The notes under the pieces were generated by a model, which saw nothing but the letters and a program-made list of their open reading frames with translations, was not told the DNA's origin and did not search any database. A stretch of DNA of 64,000 nucleotides. Origin: Goleter apudmare HA4340-LM2. Lineage in GTDB: Bacteria; Cyanobacteriota; Cyanobacteriia; Cyanobacteriales; Nostocaceae. The position numbers were made by a program, and so were the translations under genes. Each line of letters opens with the position of its first letter. Position 1 is the first letter of the stretch. The stretch is from positions 1 through 64,000 of the forward strand of contig JAHHHF010000076.1 of NCBI GenBank assembly GCA_019359495.1, in the 5' to 3' direction. This document shows, one piece after another, positions 45,139 through 54,487 of the stretch.

Positions 45139-48105
45139 GTGATTCAAGCAATACATACTAGTGTCAAAGGGCGAACCAGATTTAAAGTCAAGCAACTTTA
45201 TCGATCACCATCTTTAAAAACGTTATTAGAGCGATCGCTCTCCCAAATAGACGTCATCACTTATGTTTGGGCCAATCCCTTGACGGGTAATATTCTCGTG
45301 CTGTTTCACGAAAATATCAGTTATCATGACATAGCTAATTATATAGAAGAAATTATCTCAGACTGCCAAAAAGAAAAACCCGTTATCACTACCCCGCAAA
45401 CAGAAGCAAGTTGGCATTTACAAGCAGTAGATAGAGTCTTAGATACCTTCAACACTTCAAAAATATCAGGACTATCTAGTGAATTAGCTAGACAAAACCT
45501 CCATAAGTATGGATTGAATATCCTCTCAGAAACTGCAATTCGTTCCAATTTTAGTATCTTCATTGAACAGTTTCAATCTTTGCCCGTGGCTTTACTAGGC
45601 GTTGCGGCTGGTGTTTCAATTTGCACTGGGGGAATTGTCGATGCAGTCGTGATTCTGGGTGTTGTTGGTTTAAATGCAGCCATTGGTTACATTACAGAAA
45701 CCCAGTCAGAAAGAATCATCCAGTCCCTAAAAAGTCGGGAGCAAAAAGCAACATCAGTAACAAGAGATTACACCCAACTAGAAATCCCGACAGAAAATGT
45801 TGTCTTGGGAGATATCTTAGTTCTCAAGTCCGGTATTTATGTAGCAGCAGATGCTCGACTCATTGATACAGATAACCTAAGTATTGATGAATCAGCCCTG
45901 ACTGGGGAAAGTTTACCTGTTACCAAAAACATTGAACCCTTGACTGGGATGGATATTCCTTTAGGCGATCGCCTGAACATGGTATACAAAGGAACCTTAG
46001 TCACCAGTGGTCAAGGACTGGCTGTGGTTGTATCCACAGGCAAATTCACAGAAATGGGTAAAATTCAACAACTGGTTGGTGAAGCTACAGCAATGGCCAC
46101 ACCCCTAACTAAACAACTAGACCAGGTAGGAAGTCAACTAGTTTTGCTTAGTATGGGGATTTGTGGTTTAGTCTTTGGTTTGGGTGCGGTGCGGGGATAT
46201 GGCTTAGTAGCAATGCTGACCACATCCATATCTTTAGCGGTAGCTGCGGTACCAGAAGGATTACCCACAATCGCTACTACTACCCTAGCCCTGGGTATCC
46301 AAGACATGAGAAAGAATCATGTCCTCGTCCGTAGTCTCAGTGCGGTAGAAGCCTTGGGCGCGGTACAGACAATCTGTCTGGATAAAACTGGGACAATCAC
46401 AGAAAACAGGATGTCTGTGGTAGAAATCCAATTAAATTCCACACAAATTAATGTCTCTGACGGTGAGTTAATTGCCAATGGTGAGCAGATTAACCCATAT
46501 AATTGCGATCGCTTATTAAAGCTGATGCATGTATTAGTTCTCTGCAACGAAAGTCAAGTCAGCCAAGCAGCCAATGGTGAGTATGTAGTTACAGGTTCAG
46601 CCACAGAAAATGCCTTGATTTACATGGCAATTAATGCTGGAGTCAATATCATCGACCTGCGACAACAATATCCCCTATGGCAAACTAACCTCCGTACAGA
46701 AAACCGTAACATCATGAGTACAATTCATCAAACTCATGATTACCAGAAATTTGTAGCTGTCAAGGGAAGCCCCGCCGAAGTCGTACAAATCTGTCAATGG
46801 CGGCTAAAAGAGGGACAGGTTGTACCTTTAACCGAAGAAGACCGACAGACTATAGAAATTGCCAACGATCGCATGGCGGGTAAAGCATTACGAGTATTAG
46901 GAGTAGCATATAACTATAGGGATCACAGCAACAATGGCAATAATCACGAATCAGACCTGATCTGGTTGGGTTTGGTGGGTATGGCAGACCCCATCAGAAA
47001 AGGTGTCAAAGCATTGATTGCTGACTTTCATCAAGCTGGTATTGATACGGTAATGATTACTGGTGACCAAAGCCCCACAGCTTATGCGATCGCCAAAGAA
47101 CTAGAATTAAACAGAAATCCGGAAATAGAAATTCTCGATTCCAGCAACCTGAATAACCTCACACCAGAGGCGAGGATTGCACTCAGCGACAAAGTCGATG
47201 TCTTCGCCCGCATCAGTCCTAGCAATAAATTACAAATTGTCCAAGCCTTGCAAACAGTCGGTAAAGTTGTCGCCATGACTGGTGATGGCATTAATGATGC
47301 CCCAGCTTTGAAAGCTGCACAAGTAGGGGTAGCAATGGGTAAAGGTGGTACTGATGTAGCGCGGGAAGTTGCAGACATCGTTTTAGAAGACGACCAACTC
47401 GAAACCATGATTATTGCTGTCAGTCGAGGACGGACAATCTACAACAACATTCGCAAATCTGTACATTTCCTCTTAGCTACCAACCTGAGTGAAATCATGG
47501 TGATGACCACCGCTACCGCCATTGGTATCGGTGAACCCTTAAATGCTATCCAACTCCTGTGGCTAAATTTAGTTACCGACATCTTCCCTGGACTTTCCCT
47601 GGCGATGGAAGCACCAGAACCTGATGTCTTGTCTCAGCCGCCCCGTAGCCCAGACGAACCAATCATCAAGAATTCTGACTTTGGCAGAATAGCCTTAGAG
47701 TCAGCCATCATCTCTGCCAGTACTCTAGCAGCATATAGCTGGGCGATCGCCAAATATGGCATTAGTCCTCGTGCTAGTACCATTGCCTTTATGAGTTTGA
47801 CATCAGGACAACTACTGCATACTATTAGCAGCCGTTCTGAAAAACACAGTATTTTTAGTTCAGAAAAACTACCACATAATCCCTATTTATCTGCTGCTGT
47901 AGTTGGGTCTTTTTCTATTCAACTCTTAGCCATAGGTATACCACAATTGAGGAGTTTATTAAAGATAACACCCCTAAATCTAGTCGATACTTTAGTAATA
48001 GCTGCTAGTGCTTTACTACCCTTATTAGTAAATGAAAGTACAAAAGATACGCAATACAATCAACTAGTTAATTCTCCAGAGATAGCAGTTATAAATCATT
48101 TGTGA
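45139..48105 (+). CDS. P2-type cation-transporting ATPase with HMA-like N-terminus
   Basis: A membrane pump that forms an aspartyl phosphate. After a ~95-residue HMA-like domain (VIQAIHTSVKGRTRFKVKQL) come the cation ATPase N-terminal domain (SGLSSELARQNLHKYGLNIL), actuator motif LTGESLPV, phosphorylation site DKTGTITENRM, and hinge MTGDGINDAPALKAAQVGVA. M4 has PEGLP, M5 NLSEIM and M6 NLVTDIFPG, the N/E and N/D residues that bind Ca2+ in SERCA/PMR1-type pumps, so a P2A-like Ca2+ or related cation pump is likely. Four more C-terminal helices are present. I start at GTG 45139, matching the domain start and a GGAG at 45124; a TTG at 45118 is possible. An out-of-frame ATG-CTG-TGA overlaps this GTG. 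Confidence 0.9.
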   Translation: MIQAIHTSVKGRTRFKVKQLYRSPSLKTLLERSLSQIDVITYVWANPLTGNILVLFHENISYHDIANYIEEIISDCQKEKPVITTPQTEASWHLQAVDRVLDTFNTSKISGLSSELARQNLHKYGLNILSETAIRSNFSIFIEQFQSLPVALLGVAAGVSICTGGIVDAVVILGVVGLNAAIGYITETQSERIIQSLKSREQKATSVTRDYTQLEIPTENVVLGDILVLKSGIYVAADARLIDTDNLSIDESALTGESLPVTKNIEPLTGMDIPLGDRLNMVYKGTLVTSGQGLAVVVSTGKFTEMGKIQQLVGEATAMATPLTKQLDQVGSQLVLLSMGICGLVFGLGAVRGYGLVAMLTTSISLAVAAVPEGLPTIATTTLALGIQDMRKNHVLVRSLSAVEALGAVQTICLDKTGTITENRMSVVEIQLNSTQINVSDGELIANGEQINPYNCDRLLKLMHVLVLCNESQVSQAANGEYVVTGSATENALIYMAINAGVNIIDLRQQYPLWQTNLRTENRNIMSTIHQTHDYQKFVAVKGSPAEVVQICQWRLKEGQVVPLTEEDRQTIEIANDRMAGKALRVLGVAYNYRDHSNNGNNHESDLIWLGLVGMADPIRKGVKALIADFHQAGIDTVMITGDQSPTAYAIAKELELNRNPEIEILDSSNLNNLTPEARIALSDKVDVFARISPSNKLQIVQALQTVGKVVAMTGDGINDAPALKAAQVGVAMGKGGTDVAREVADIVLEDDQLETMIIAVSRGRTIYNNIRKSVHFLLATNLSEIMVMTTATAIGIGEPLNAIQLLWLNLVTDIFPGLSLAMEAPEPDVLSQPPRSPDEPIIKNSDFGRIALESAIISASTLAAYSWAIAKYGISPRASTIAFMSLTSGQLLHTISSRSEKHSIFSSEKLPHNPYLSAAVVGSFSIQLLAIGIPQLRSLLKITPLNLVDTLVIAASALLPLLVNESTKDTQYNQLVNSPEIAVINHL

Positions 48106-48298
48106 AATTTACCATTTCTCAATTTTCTCTTACCCTATCCTACAAAAAGCATATCCGCGTCTAATGTGTCCTTGGCTATTTATCAAAAAAATCACATATA
48201 CAAACACAGATTAACACTGACATTTATCGATAGCAATCCTCAACTATCCCTAAAAATTTTCTTGCCAATGCCCCATTCCCTATACCCCATTTCCAAAT

Positions 48299-49483
48299 AT
48301 GAAAAAAGACTTTATGTTTACATCAGAATCAGTCACAGAAGGACATCCTGATAAACTTTGTGATCAAATCAGTGATGCAATTGTAGACCGATTTCTACAG
48401 CAAGACCAATATGCCAGAGTCATTACAGAATGTGCCGTATCCACAGGCATTGTTTTCATCGCTGCCAGATTTGAACCAAATGCCAACGTCGATTTTACTA
48501 CTATAGCTAGACAAGTTATCGATCAAGTCGGCTATGAACAATCTGACTTTAATGGTAAGACCTGTAGTATTTTGACAAGTTTAAGAGAATTACCCTCTGA
48601 ACATAAACATTTATTTGATGAAAAAAGTTTATCTCATGAAGAAATAGAACAAATCACAGTTAATAATCAAGCCACAGTCTTTGGTTTTGCTTGCAATCAA
48701 ACATCTGCCTTCATGCCACTACCAATCTGGTTGGCACATAAGCTAGCTAGACAAATTAGTGATGTCAGACGCCATAATATCCTGCCATATCTCACCCCTG
48801 ACGGCAAAACTCAGGTAGGAGTTGAATACAAGAATCGTCGGCCTTATAGAATCCATAGCATTACAATTATTGCTAGTCAAAATAAGGCAAAAAAACCTGA
48901 TTTGCAGCAATTACAGCATGATATTCGAGAAAATGTCATTTATCCTGTATTTGAAGATGAAGATATTAAACCTGATGAAAATACTAGAATATTTATTAAT
49001 CCGGATGGTGCTTTTATTAAAGGAGGACCAGCCGTTCACGCTGGATTAACAGGGAGAAAAAATGCCATAGATACCTATGGCGAATATTCCAAGCATAGTG
49101 GTTCAGCTTTGAGCGGGAAAGATCCCATTAGAATAGATCGAGTAGGGGCATATGCTGCCCGTTATGCAGCCAAAAATGTCGTAGCAGCACAACTGGCTGA
49201 TGAGTGTGAAGTGCAGCTAAGTTACTCTATAGGTCTGTCTCGACCTGTTAGCATCCAAGTAGAAACTTTTGGCACAGGCAGAATTTCTGACGAAGAAATT
49301 ACAACGCTTCTGGAGAAGCATTTTGATTTTCGCCTTGCAGGAATCATCAAACAGTTCAATTTGCGATATTTACCCTTACTGAATAAAGGTGGTTTTTACA
49401 GGAAACTTGCCGCCTATGGTCACGTCGGTAGGACAGATATAGACCTACCTTGGGAAAAAGTTGATAAAGTTGGTGTTTTTTGA
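48299..49483 (+). CDS. metK: S-adenosylmethionine synthetase, divergent clade
   Basis: Makes S-adenosylmethionine from ATP and methionine. The 394-residue protein keeps the methionine/ATP motifs FTSESVTEGHPDKLCDQISD and GFACNQTSAFMPLPI, PYLTPDGKTQVGVEY and ALSGKDPIRIDRVGAYAARY. It differs from the standard cyanobacterial MetK: the loop GGPxGDxGLTGRK reads GGPAVHAGLTGRK and HGGGAFSGKD reads HSGSALSGKD, features of another MetK clade. It is therefore probably a second MetK beside a housekeeping copy elsewhere, possibly acquired by transfer. It follows the cation ATPase by 193 bp. Its last 64 bases overlap the 3' end of the convergent histidine kinase gene. Confidence 0.9.
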   Translation: MKKDFMFTSESVTEGHPDKLCDQISDAIVDRFLQQDQYARVITECAVSTGIVFIAARFEPNANVDFTTIARQVIDQVGYEQSDFNGKTCSILTSLRELPSEHKHLFDEKSLSHEEIEQITVNNQATVFGFACNQTSAFMPLPIWLAHKLARQISDVRRHNILPYLTPDGKTQVGVEYKNRRPYRIHSITIIASQNKAKKPDLQQLQHDIRENVIYPVFEDEDIKPDENTRIFINPDGAFIKGGPAVHAGLTGRKNAIDTYGEYSKHSGSALSGKDPIRIDRVGAYAARYAAKNVVAAQLADECEVQLSYSIGLSRPVSIQVETFGTGRISDEEITTLLEKHFDFRLAGIIKQFNLRYLPLLNKGGFYRKLAAYGHVGRTDIDLPWEKVDKVGVF

Positions 49484-50835
49484 GGAAATTTTACCATAAA
49501 ACTTGTGCCATTCCCTACCTCACTCTCCACAAAAATTTCTCCTCGATGCACTTCTAAACACTTTTTCACCACAGCTAACCCTAGACCACTACCAACAATC
49601 TTGCCCACATTATTAGCACGATTAAAAGGTTCAAATAAATGCTGTTGAAATTCGGCAGGAATTCCTATTCCGGCATCTTTAACTTGAAAAATTATTGTGT
49701 CAGTTTCACAGTTGAGAAGCAAAAAAATGGTTTTTTCAGGAACTGAATATTTTATAGCATTGGAGAGTAAATTACTAAGAATCGAGTATAGTAAATTCTC
49801 GTCTAACTTGGCATGAGTACAGTCACTTTGATTGAGAAACTTAATAGTATGCTGTTGTGGATTACAAAATTGTAAGTCCTCTATTAAATTAATACAAAAT
49901 GCTTCCAAATCCATCAGTTCTGGATTAAAATCTAGTTTACCAGCTTCTGCCCTAGTCAAAGTTAAGATATCCGTCAGTAATTGATTCATTGATCTAGCTG
50001 AAGATTGAATCCGATGTAGATTTTTAACTTTTTTTTCTTCTGTCCACTGCTGATTACTTTGGGCTAACAGTTGAGCTGAACCCAAGATAATACTCAATGG
50101 TGTCCGAAATTCATGGGATACCATTGAAAAAAAGCGCAATTTTAATTCACTAAGTTCTTTTTCTTGAGCTAAAGTCCTTTGAATAGCTTCTGCTTGCTGA
50201 CGCTTCAATAGTTGTTGATATAGTAAAGCATAAACACCTATTAAAATAGCAAAACTGAGGGAAGTACCGAGGAATTCTATCAACATCCGGTTCTGGAAAT
50301 TGTCTTGGGACTGTCTAACTGATATTTCCAGTAACTGCTTTTCCCTTTCTTGCATGTGTGTGAGTATTTCACGAATTTGACTCCTGTTTTTATTACTTTG
50401 AGGAACTAAGGAGTCTTGAACAGTAAGGGTGGAATTGACTAGTTTCTTGAGATTAATTGACTTGTTAGATAGTTTATTTCTTTCAGTAATCAGAAATTTT
50501 AGTTTCTTCAGTTGCTGCTGTTGATAAGAGTCATTACCCAGCTGCTGCTGCAAGTTTTTAACTTTAGCATCCAAGCTTTGCATTGCCTGATAGTGACGGT
50601 TGAGTTCTAATTTTTCTCCATAGAGAATATAGCCCCTGCGTCCAGCTTCTGCATCCGTTATGGTAGCAAAGATATCGGTAAGATTTTTCATTACCTCATG
50701 CGTGTGCTTCACTTGATCGGCACTTTCAATTAACTGAGTAGCATTTTTGTAAGAAATGAAGCTAACAATACTCATTAATAATAAGGACAAGCCAAAGCCA
50801 GAGGCAATCCATTTCCCTTCTAATGACCATTTCAT
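49420..50835 (-). CDS. CHASE3 sensor histidine kinase
   Basis: A 471-residue membrane kinase. TM1 is at about 11-29, a CHASE3 extracytoplasmic sensor domain at 30-185 (IFATITDAEAGRRGYILYGE is diagnostic), TM2 at 186-207, a short coiled coil, HisKA with phospho-acceptor H241 (FFSMVSHEFRTPLSIILG), and the HATPase with N box LLSNAIKYS, G1 DAGIGIPAEF and G2 GSGLGLAVVKKCLEVHRGE. All catalytic motifs are intact. The signal is unknown. No regulator is directly adjacent in the same operon; the nearest OmpR-type regulator is 2.4 kb away on the other strand, behind a penicillin-binding protein gene. Confidence 0.93.
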   Translation of the reverse strand: MKWSLEGKWIASGFGLSLLLMSIVSFISYKNATQLIESADQVKHTHEVMKNLTDIFATITDAEAGRRGYILYGEKLELNRHYQAMQSLDAKVKNLQQQLGNDSYQQQQLKKLKFLITERNKLSNKSINLKKLVNSTLTVQDSLVPQSNKNRSQIREILTHMQEREKQLLEISVRQSQDNFQNRMLIEFLGTSLSFAILIGVYALLYQQLLKRQQAEAIQRTLAQEKELSELKLRFFSMVSHEFRTPLSIILGSAQLLAQSNQQWTEEKKVKNLHRIQSSARSMNQLLTDILTLTRAEAGKLDFNPELMDLEAFCINLIEDLQFCNPQQHTIKFLNQSDCTHAKLDENLLYSILSNLLSNAIKYSVPEKTIFLLLNCETDTIIFQVKDAGIGIPAEFQQHLFEPFNRANNVGKIVGSGLGLAVVKKCLEVHRGEIFVESEVGNGTSFMVKFPQKTPTLSTFSQGRSISVLPT

Positions 50836-51269
50836 AATAAAAAGGTGATTATAGCATTCCTATCTAATTTTAAAATTAAAATCTACTCATAGAGGTAGGT
50901 AGCGAGATATATACGGATTTTTTCTAAAATCCAATCAGATTTAAATTTCATTTAAAAATGAGATTTAAATTTAGTGAGAATCACCTATACTTCTAACCGA
51001 TTTCTAACCGATTTCTACCCAATATTTTAACTTCTAAAATTTAGAATAGTGAGAAACGAAAATACTTGAGTGAGATGTCGATTGCACTTTACATAAATTT
51101 AATGGTTTCCAAATTACTGATTCTATACAGTTTAAATATTTTCAAATATAGACAGGTCATTAATGAAAATTTTTTATAAAAGTACTTAATTTTTAATCAC
51201 ATACCAAATTACCTTAATCGTTAACAAACAAATTATAGCTATATTGATAAGTTAGGAAGTCCAATCACC
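50836..51269. other. 434-bp divergent intergenic region between kinase and PBP genes
   Basis: No gene is seen. The region contains two GATTTAAATTT direct repeats (about 50937-50970), the paired ACCGATTTCT sites at 50996-51016, and is otherwise very AT-rich. It should carry promoters for both flanking genes. Confidence 0.6.
50996..51026. promoter_or_regulatory. ACCGATTTCT direct repeats, 11-bp spacing
   Basis: ACCGATTTCT occurs at 50996-51005 and 51007-51016, exactly 11 bp apart, followed by a degenerate third unit (ACCCAATATT). OmpR/PhoB-type regulators bind direct repeats of this spacing. It lies between the histidine kinase and PBP genes, and matching repeats lie after the OmpR-type regulator gene. 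Confidence 0.5.
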
Positions 51270-53189
51270 GTGTCGTCATTTAAAGCTTTTGAAGAAAAAC
51301 AGTCACAAGTTAAAACTTTATCAAACTTTGAGTTTTTGCAAAGGGTCGGCCAAGTAACTGGTGGCACACTCTTATCAATCACTATGCTATCAAGTTCAGT
51401 GCTAGCAGGAAGTTTAGTCGGTTTAGCGATTAGTTTACGTAATCTACCAGATGTGAGAAAACTCCGAAATTTTTTCCCTTCAGAAACAACTTATATCTAT
51501 GACATCAAAGGCAAGCTTTTAGCACGCGTACACGGGGAAGCTAATCGACAAGTAGTGCCTCTAGATAAAATTTCACCTCATTTGAAACGAGCTGTATTAG
51601 CTAGTGAGGACAGTCACTTTTACGAGCATCAAGGTATTAGCCCCGCTAGTATTGGCCGTGCTGCTTTAGCTAACTGGGCTGCTGGAGAAGTGCGCGAGGG
51701 TGGTTCTACAATCACCATGCAGTTAGTCAAAAATCTGTTTTTATCTCAAAAGCGTGTTTTTACCCGAAAAATAGTAGAAGCAGTATTAGCAATTCGCCTA
51801 GAGCAAGTCTTCAGTAAAGATGAAATATTAGAGATGTACCTCAATCAAGTTTACTGGGGTCACAATAACTATGGTGTTCAAACAGCAGCACGTACTTACT
51901 TTAAAAAATCAGCACAAAATTTGACTTTGGGTGAGTCAGCAATGATGGCGGGTTTAATTCAAGCCCCCGAAGACTTTAGCCCATTTGTGAATATGAAGCT
52001 AGCAAAACAAAAACAACAAGAAGTTCTAGGGCGGATGTTGGAACTTAATTGGATTAGCCAGCAAGAATATGATGATGCCCTCAAACAAAAAATTCAACTG
52101 GGGAGAATCAGGTCATTCCAAGGTAGCGCTTTACCTTATGTTACCAATGCTGTATCACAGGAACTAATCAAAAAGTTTGGGCGAGAAACACTGCTTAAAG
52201 GTGGAATGCAAGTACAAACCACAGTAGATGCAGAGTTCCAAATGATGGCAGAAAAAACTATCAAAAAGTGGCATCAAACCCTTGAAAATCAAGGATTAAA
52301 CAATAATCAAATGGCCTTGGTGGCAATTGATCCTCGCACACAATTTATCAAAGCATTAGTCGGTGGCGTAGATGCAAAAACTAGTGAATTTAATCGAGCA
52401 ACTCAAGCACAGCGTCAACCAGGATCTGCTTTTAAACCATTCGTTTACTATACTGCCTTTGCTAGTGGCAAATTTACACCACAAACAACGGTGTTAGATA
52501 CTCCGGTTAGATATCGTGATGGCAACAGTTGGTATTATCCACGCAACTACGATAATAGCTTTATGGGAGGAATACCAATTCGTAAAGCTCTGGCGCTGTC
52601 ACGCAATATCCCTGCTATTAAGCTTGGCAAAGCTGTGGGTATGAATAAAGTAATTGAAACTTGCCGTGTCTTGGGAATTATGAGTCCAATGGTACCGGTG
52701 AGTTCTTTACCCTTAGGTGCAATTGGGGTGACACCACTAGAAATAACTAGCGCTTATGCGACTTTTGCTAATTACGGCTGGTATTCACCTCCGACAATTA
52801 TTGCCCGAATTACTGATAGTAGTGGCAATATATTGGTAGATAATACTCCTAGACCGCAACGAGTTCTTGACCCTTGGGCATCAGCAGCAACTTTAGATGT
52901 CATGCAAGCAGTAGTCACCGAAGGAACTGGTACAGGCGCAGCTATAGGCCGTCCAGTTGCAGGGAAGACGGGTACAACCTCCTCAGAAAAAGACATTTGG
53001 TTTATTGGTACTGTACCGCAGTTAACCACTGCCATTTGGGTTGGGAGAGATGATAACCAACAATTAGCTCGTCGTGCTACAGGTGGGGGTATGGTGGCGC
53101 CTATGTGGCGTGATTTTATGCAGCAAGCACTTAAGGGTGTACCTGTGGAAAACTTTCAGCCACCTGCTAAGTTTCCTCGTCCCAGATAA
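51270..53189 (+). CDS. Class A penicillin-binding protein (PBP1A type)
   Basis: Polymerises and cross-links peptidoglycan in the periplasm. The 639-residue protein has one N-terminal membrane helix (about 31-56), a GT51 transglycosylase domain with catalytic E113 (ASEDSHFYEHQGI) and EGGSTITMQLVKNLF, and a transpeptidase domain with S386-A-F-K (RQPGSAFKPF), S444-R-N and K566-TGT. All catalytic residues are present. The start is a GTG with GGAAG upstream at about 51255. The response regulator gene follows by 102 bp on the same strand, so cell wall synthesis and the regulator may be co-expressed. Confidence 0.94.
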   Translation: MSSFKAFEEKQSQVKTLSNFEFLQRVGQVTGGTLLSITMLSSSVLAGSLVGLAISLRNLPDVRKLRNFFPSETTYIYDIKGKLLARVHGEANRQVVPLDKISPHLKRAVLASEDSHFYEHQGISPASIGRAALANWAAGEVREGGSTITMQLVKNLFLSQKRVFTRKIVEAVLAIRLEQVFSKDEILEMYLNQVYWGHNNYGVQTAARTYFKKSAQNLTLGESAMMAGLIQAPEDFSPFVNMKLAKQKQQEVLGRMLELNWISQQEYDDALKQKIQLGRIRSFQGSALPYVTNAVSQELIKKFGRETLLKGGMQVQTTVDAEFQMMAEKTIKKWHQTLENQGLNNNQMALVAIDPRTQFIKALVGGVDAKTSEFNRATQAQRQPGSAFKPFVYYTAFASGKFTPQTTVLDTPVRYRDGNSWYYPRNYDNSFMGGIPIRKALALSRNIPAIKLGKAVGMNKVIETCRVLGIMSPMVPVSSLPLGAIGVTPLEITSAYATFANYGWYSPPTIIARITDSSGNILVDNTPRPQRVLDPWASAATLDVMQAVVTEGTGTGAAIGRPVAGKTGTTSSEKDIWFIGTVPQLTTAIWVGRDDNQQLARRATGGGMVAPMWRDFMQQALKGVPVENFQPPAKFPRPR

Positions 53190-53291
53190 ATAATTATGCC
53201 CAGCCACTAAATTGGATTTGAAATCAAAGTTAAGATCTTTCCCAAGAGTCTATGATGGCTGCTGTTTTTTAATTGACAAATATTCTGAACA

Positions 53292-53993
53292 ATGCGGATT
53301 TTGGTAGTCGAAGATGATGTCCAGCTAGCAGAAATGCTCATGGAAGCCCTGACTGACCGTCAATATATGGTGGATGTGGCTCAAGATGGAGAAGAAGCAT
53401 GGGATTTTATCAAGGCTTTAGAATATGACTTGGTAGTGCTAGATATTACGTTACCCAAATTGGATGGTATCAGTTTTTGCCAACGTTTGCGATCGCCTAG
53501 GACAGGGCGTAGCCCATCGCACAACAGTAACTTACCTGTCCTCATGTTAACTGCCCGCGATACCCTGGCCGACAAGGTGATTGGGTTGGATGCAGGGGCA
53601 GATGACTATATGGTCAAACCTTTTGAAATGCCAGAACTCATGGCTCGTGTTCGCGCGGTGTTGCGCCGTAATAGCGCCGCCGCATCTTTTCCAGACCTCG
53701 GTTGGGGTAGTTTGCGTTTAAATCCCAGCACTTATGAAGTTACCTATGCAGACCGACTTCTACACTTAACACCCAAAGAATTTGCTCTCTTAGAACTAAT
53801 GGTTTCTAGCGGTCGGCGGGTACTAAGTCGAGCCGGAATTATTGAGCGCATCTGGTCACTGGATGACCCACCCAGTGAAGAAACAGTGAAGTCTCACATT
53901 AAAAGTTTACGACATAAACTTAAAGACGCAGGTGCTGCTGATGATTTTATTGAAACAGTTCACGGACTAGGCTATCGGTTAAAGCAGCTTTAA
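53292..53993 (+). CDS. OmpR-family response regulator
   Basis: A 233-residue two-component regulator. The receiver domain has the acidic pair E7-D8-D9, phospho-acceptor D51 (LVVLDITLPKLDG) and K in YMVKPFEMPELMARVRAVLR. The winged-helix DNA-binding domain follows (LHLTPKEFALLELMVSSGRR, SEETVKSHIKSLRHKLKDAG). Residues about 67-77 (RSPRTGRSPSH) are an insertion into the beta4 approach of the receiver domain, encoded by a GCGATCGC-bearing repeat at 53489-53520. The matching kinase is unknown; the CHASE3 kinase upstream is a candidate. Confidence 0.93.
   Translation: MRILVVEDDVQLAEMLMEALTDRQYMVDVAQDGEEAWDFIKALEYDLVVLDITLPKLDGISFCQRLRSPRTGRSPSHNSNLPVLMLTARDTLADKVIGLDAGADDYMVKPFEMPELMARVRAVLRRNSAAASFPDLGWGSLRLNPSTYEVTYADRLLHLTPKEFALLELMVSSGRRVLSRAGIIERIWSLDDPPSEETVKSHIKSLRHKLKDAGAADDFIETVHGLGYRLKQL
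53489..53520. repeat. HIP1-containing palindromic repeat inside a coding region
   Basis: The stretch begins GCGATCGCCTAGGACAGGGC and ends GTAGCCCATCGC. Its ends are related (GCGATCGCC and CCCATCGC) and its middle holds a short GGGC/GCCC pairing. It resembles Nostoc intergenic repeats, yet it lies in frame in the receiver domain of the regulator, adding about ten residues. Confidence 0.5.
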
Positions 53994-54000
53994 AAACTAC

Positions 54001-54027
54001 CCGATTTTTCCCCGATTTATTCCCGAT
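54001..54027. promoter_or_regulatory. Triple CCGAT direct repeat, 11-bp spacing
   Basis: CCGAT starts at 54001, 54012 and 54023, a strict 11-bp period, within CCCGATTT-like units. It begins eight bases after the stop of the OmpR-type regulator gene. The same word at the same spacing occurs at 50997 and 51008. This is the form of an OmpR-family operator. Confidence 0.55.
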
Positions 54028-54168
54028 ACTTACACAACTTGCTCCTATCATTTCAATCATAGATAGGTTTGCAACCAACCTAGCTCGATTTTCCCCACAT
54101 GATTTTATTTGTGGCATTCACACATCATTGTTAAACTCACAACTAAAGCAACTCCTTTTGCACCATAT

Positions 54169-54207
54169 TTCTCCAAACCAATCTAACTAATTGGTTTGGA
54201 GAATTTT
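54169..54207 (+). terminator. Strong Rho-independent terminator
   Basis: A perfect 14-bp stem (TTCTCCAAACCAAT with ATTGGTTTGGAGAA) and a 7-nt loop, followed by TTTTAAT. It lies 175 bp after the regulator gene and could end that message or a separate small RNA. Confidence 0.85.
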
Positions 54208-54458
54208 AATATTAAACATTCGTAATACGTTTCTCCGTGCAGAAGGAAGCTACATAATTAACAAATACTGTACAAGTATTGATCAAGATTTTTGTCATAT
54301 ACTTGACCATCTTCCTCAACGAATAAGTACCTACACATAAATTTTTAACTATTTTTCAATACTACCCAAATCGTTGTATCTCATTACTCTTGCCCCTCTC
54401 AACTAGATAAATTTATTTTGCACGACTACTTACTACTTCTACTAACTTCGCATTACTA

Positions 54459-54487
54459 CCCGATTTCTCCCTAAAATGCTGCCCGAT
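54459..54487. promoter_or_regulatory. CCGAT cluster upstream of the RHH-like gene
   Basis: CCCGATTTCT at 54459-54468, a degenerate CCCTAAAA unit, and CCCGATAT at 54482-54489 repeat the CCGAT theme with spacing near 11 and 23 bp. It lies about 75 bp before the start of the small gene that precedes the sucrose genes. Confidence 0.4.
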
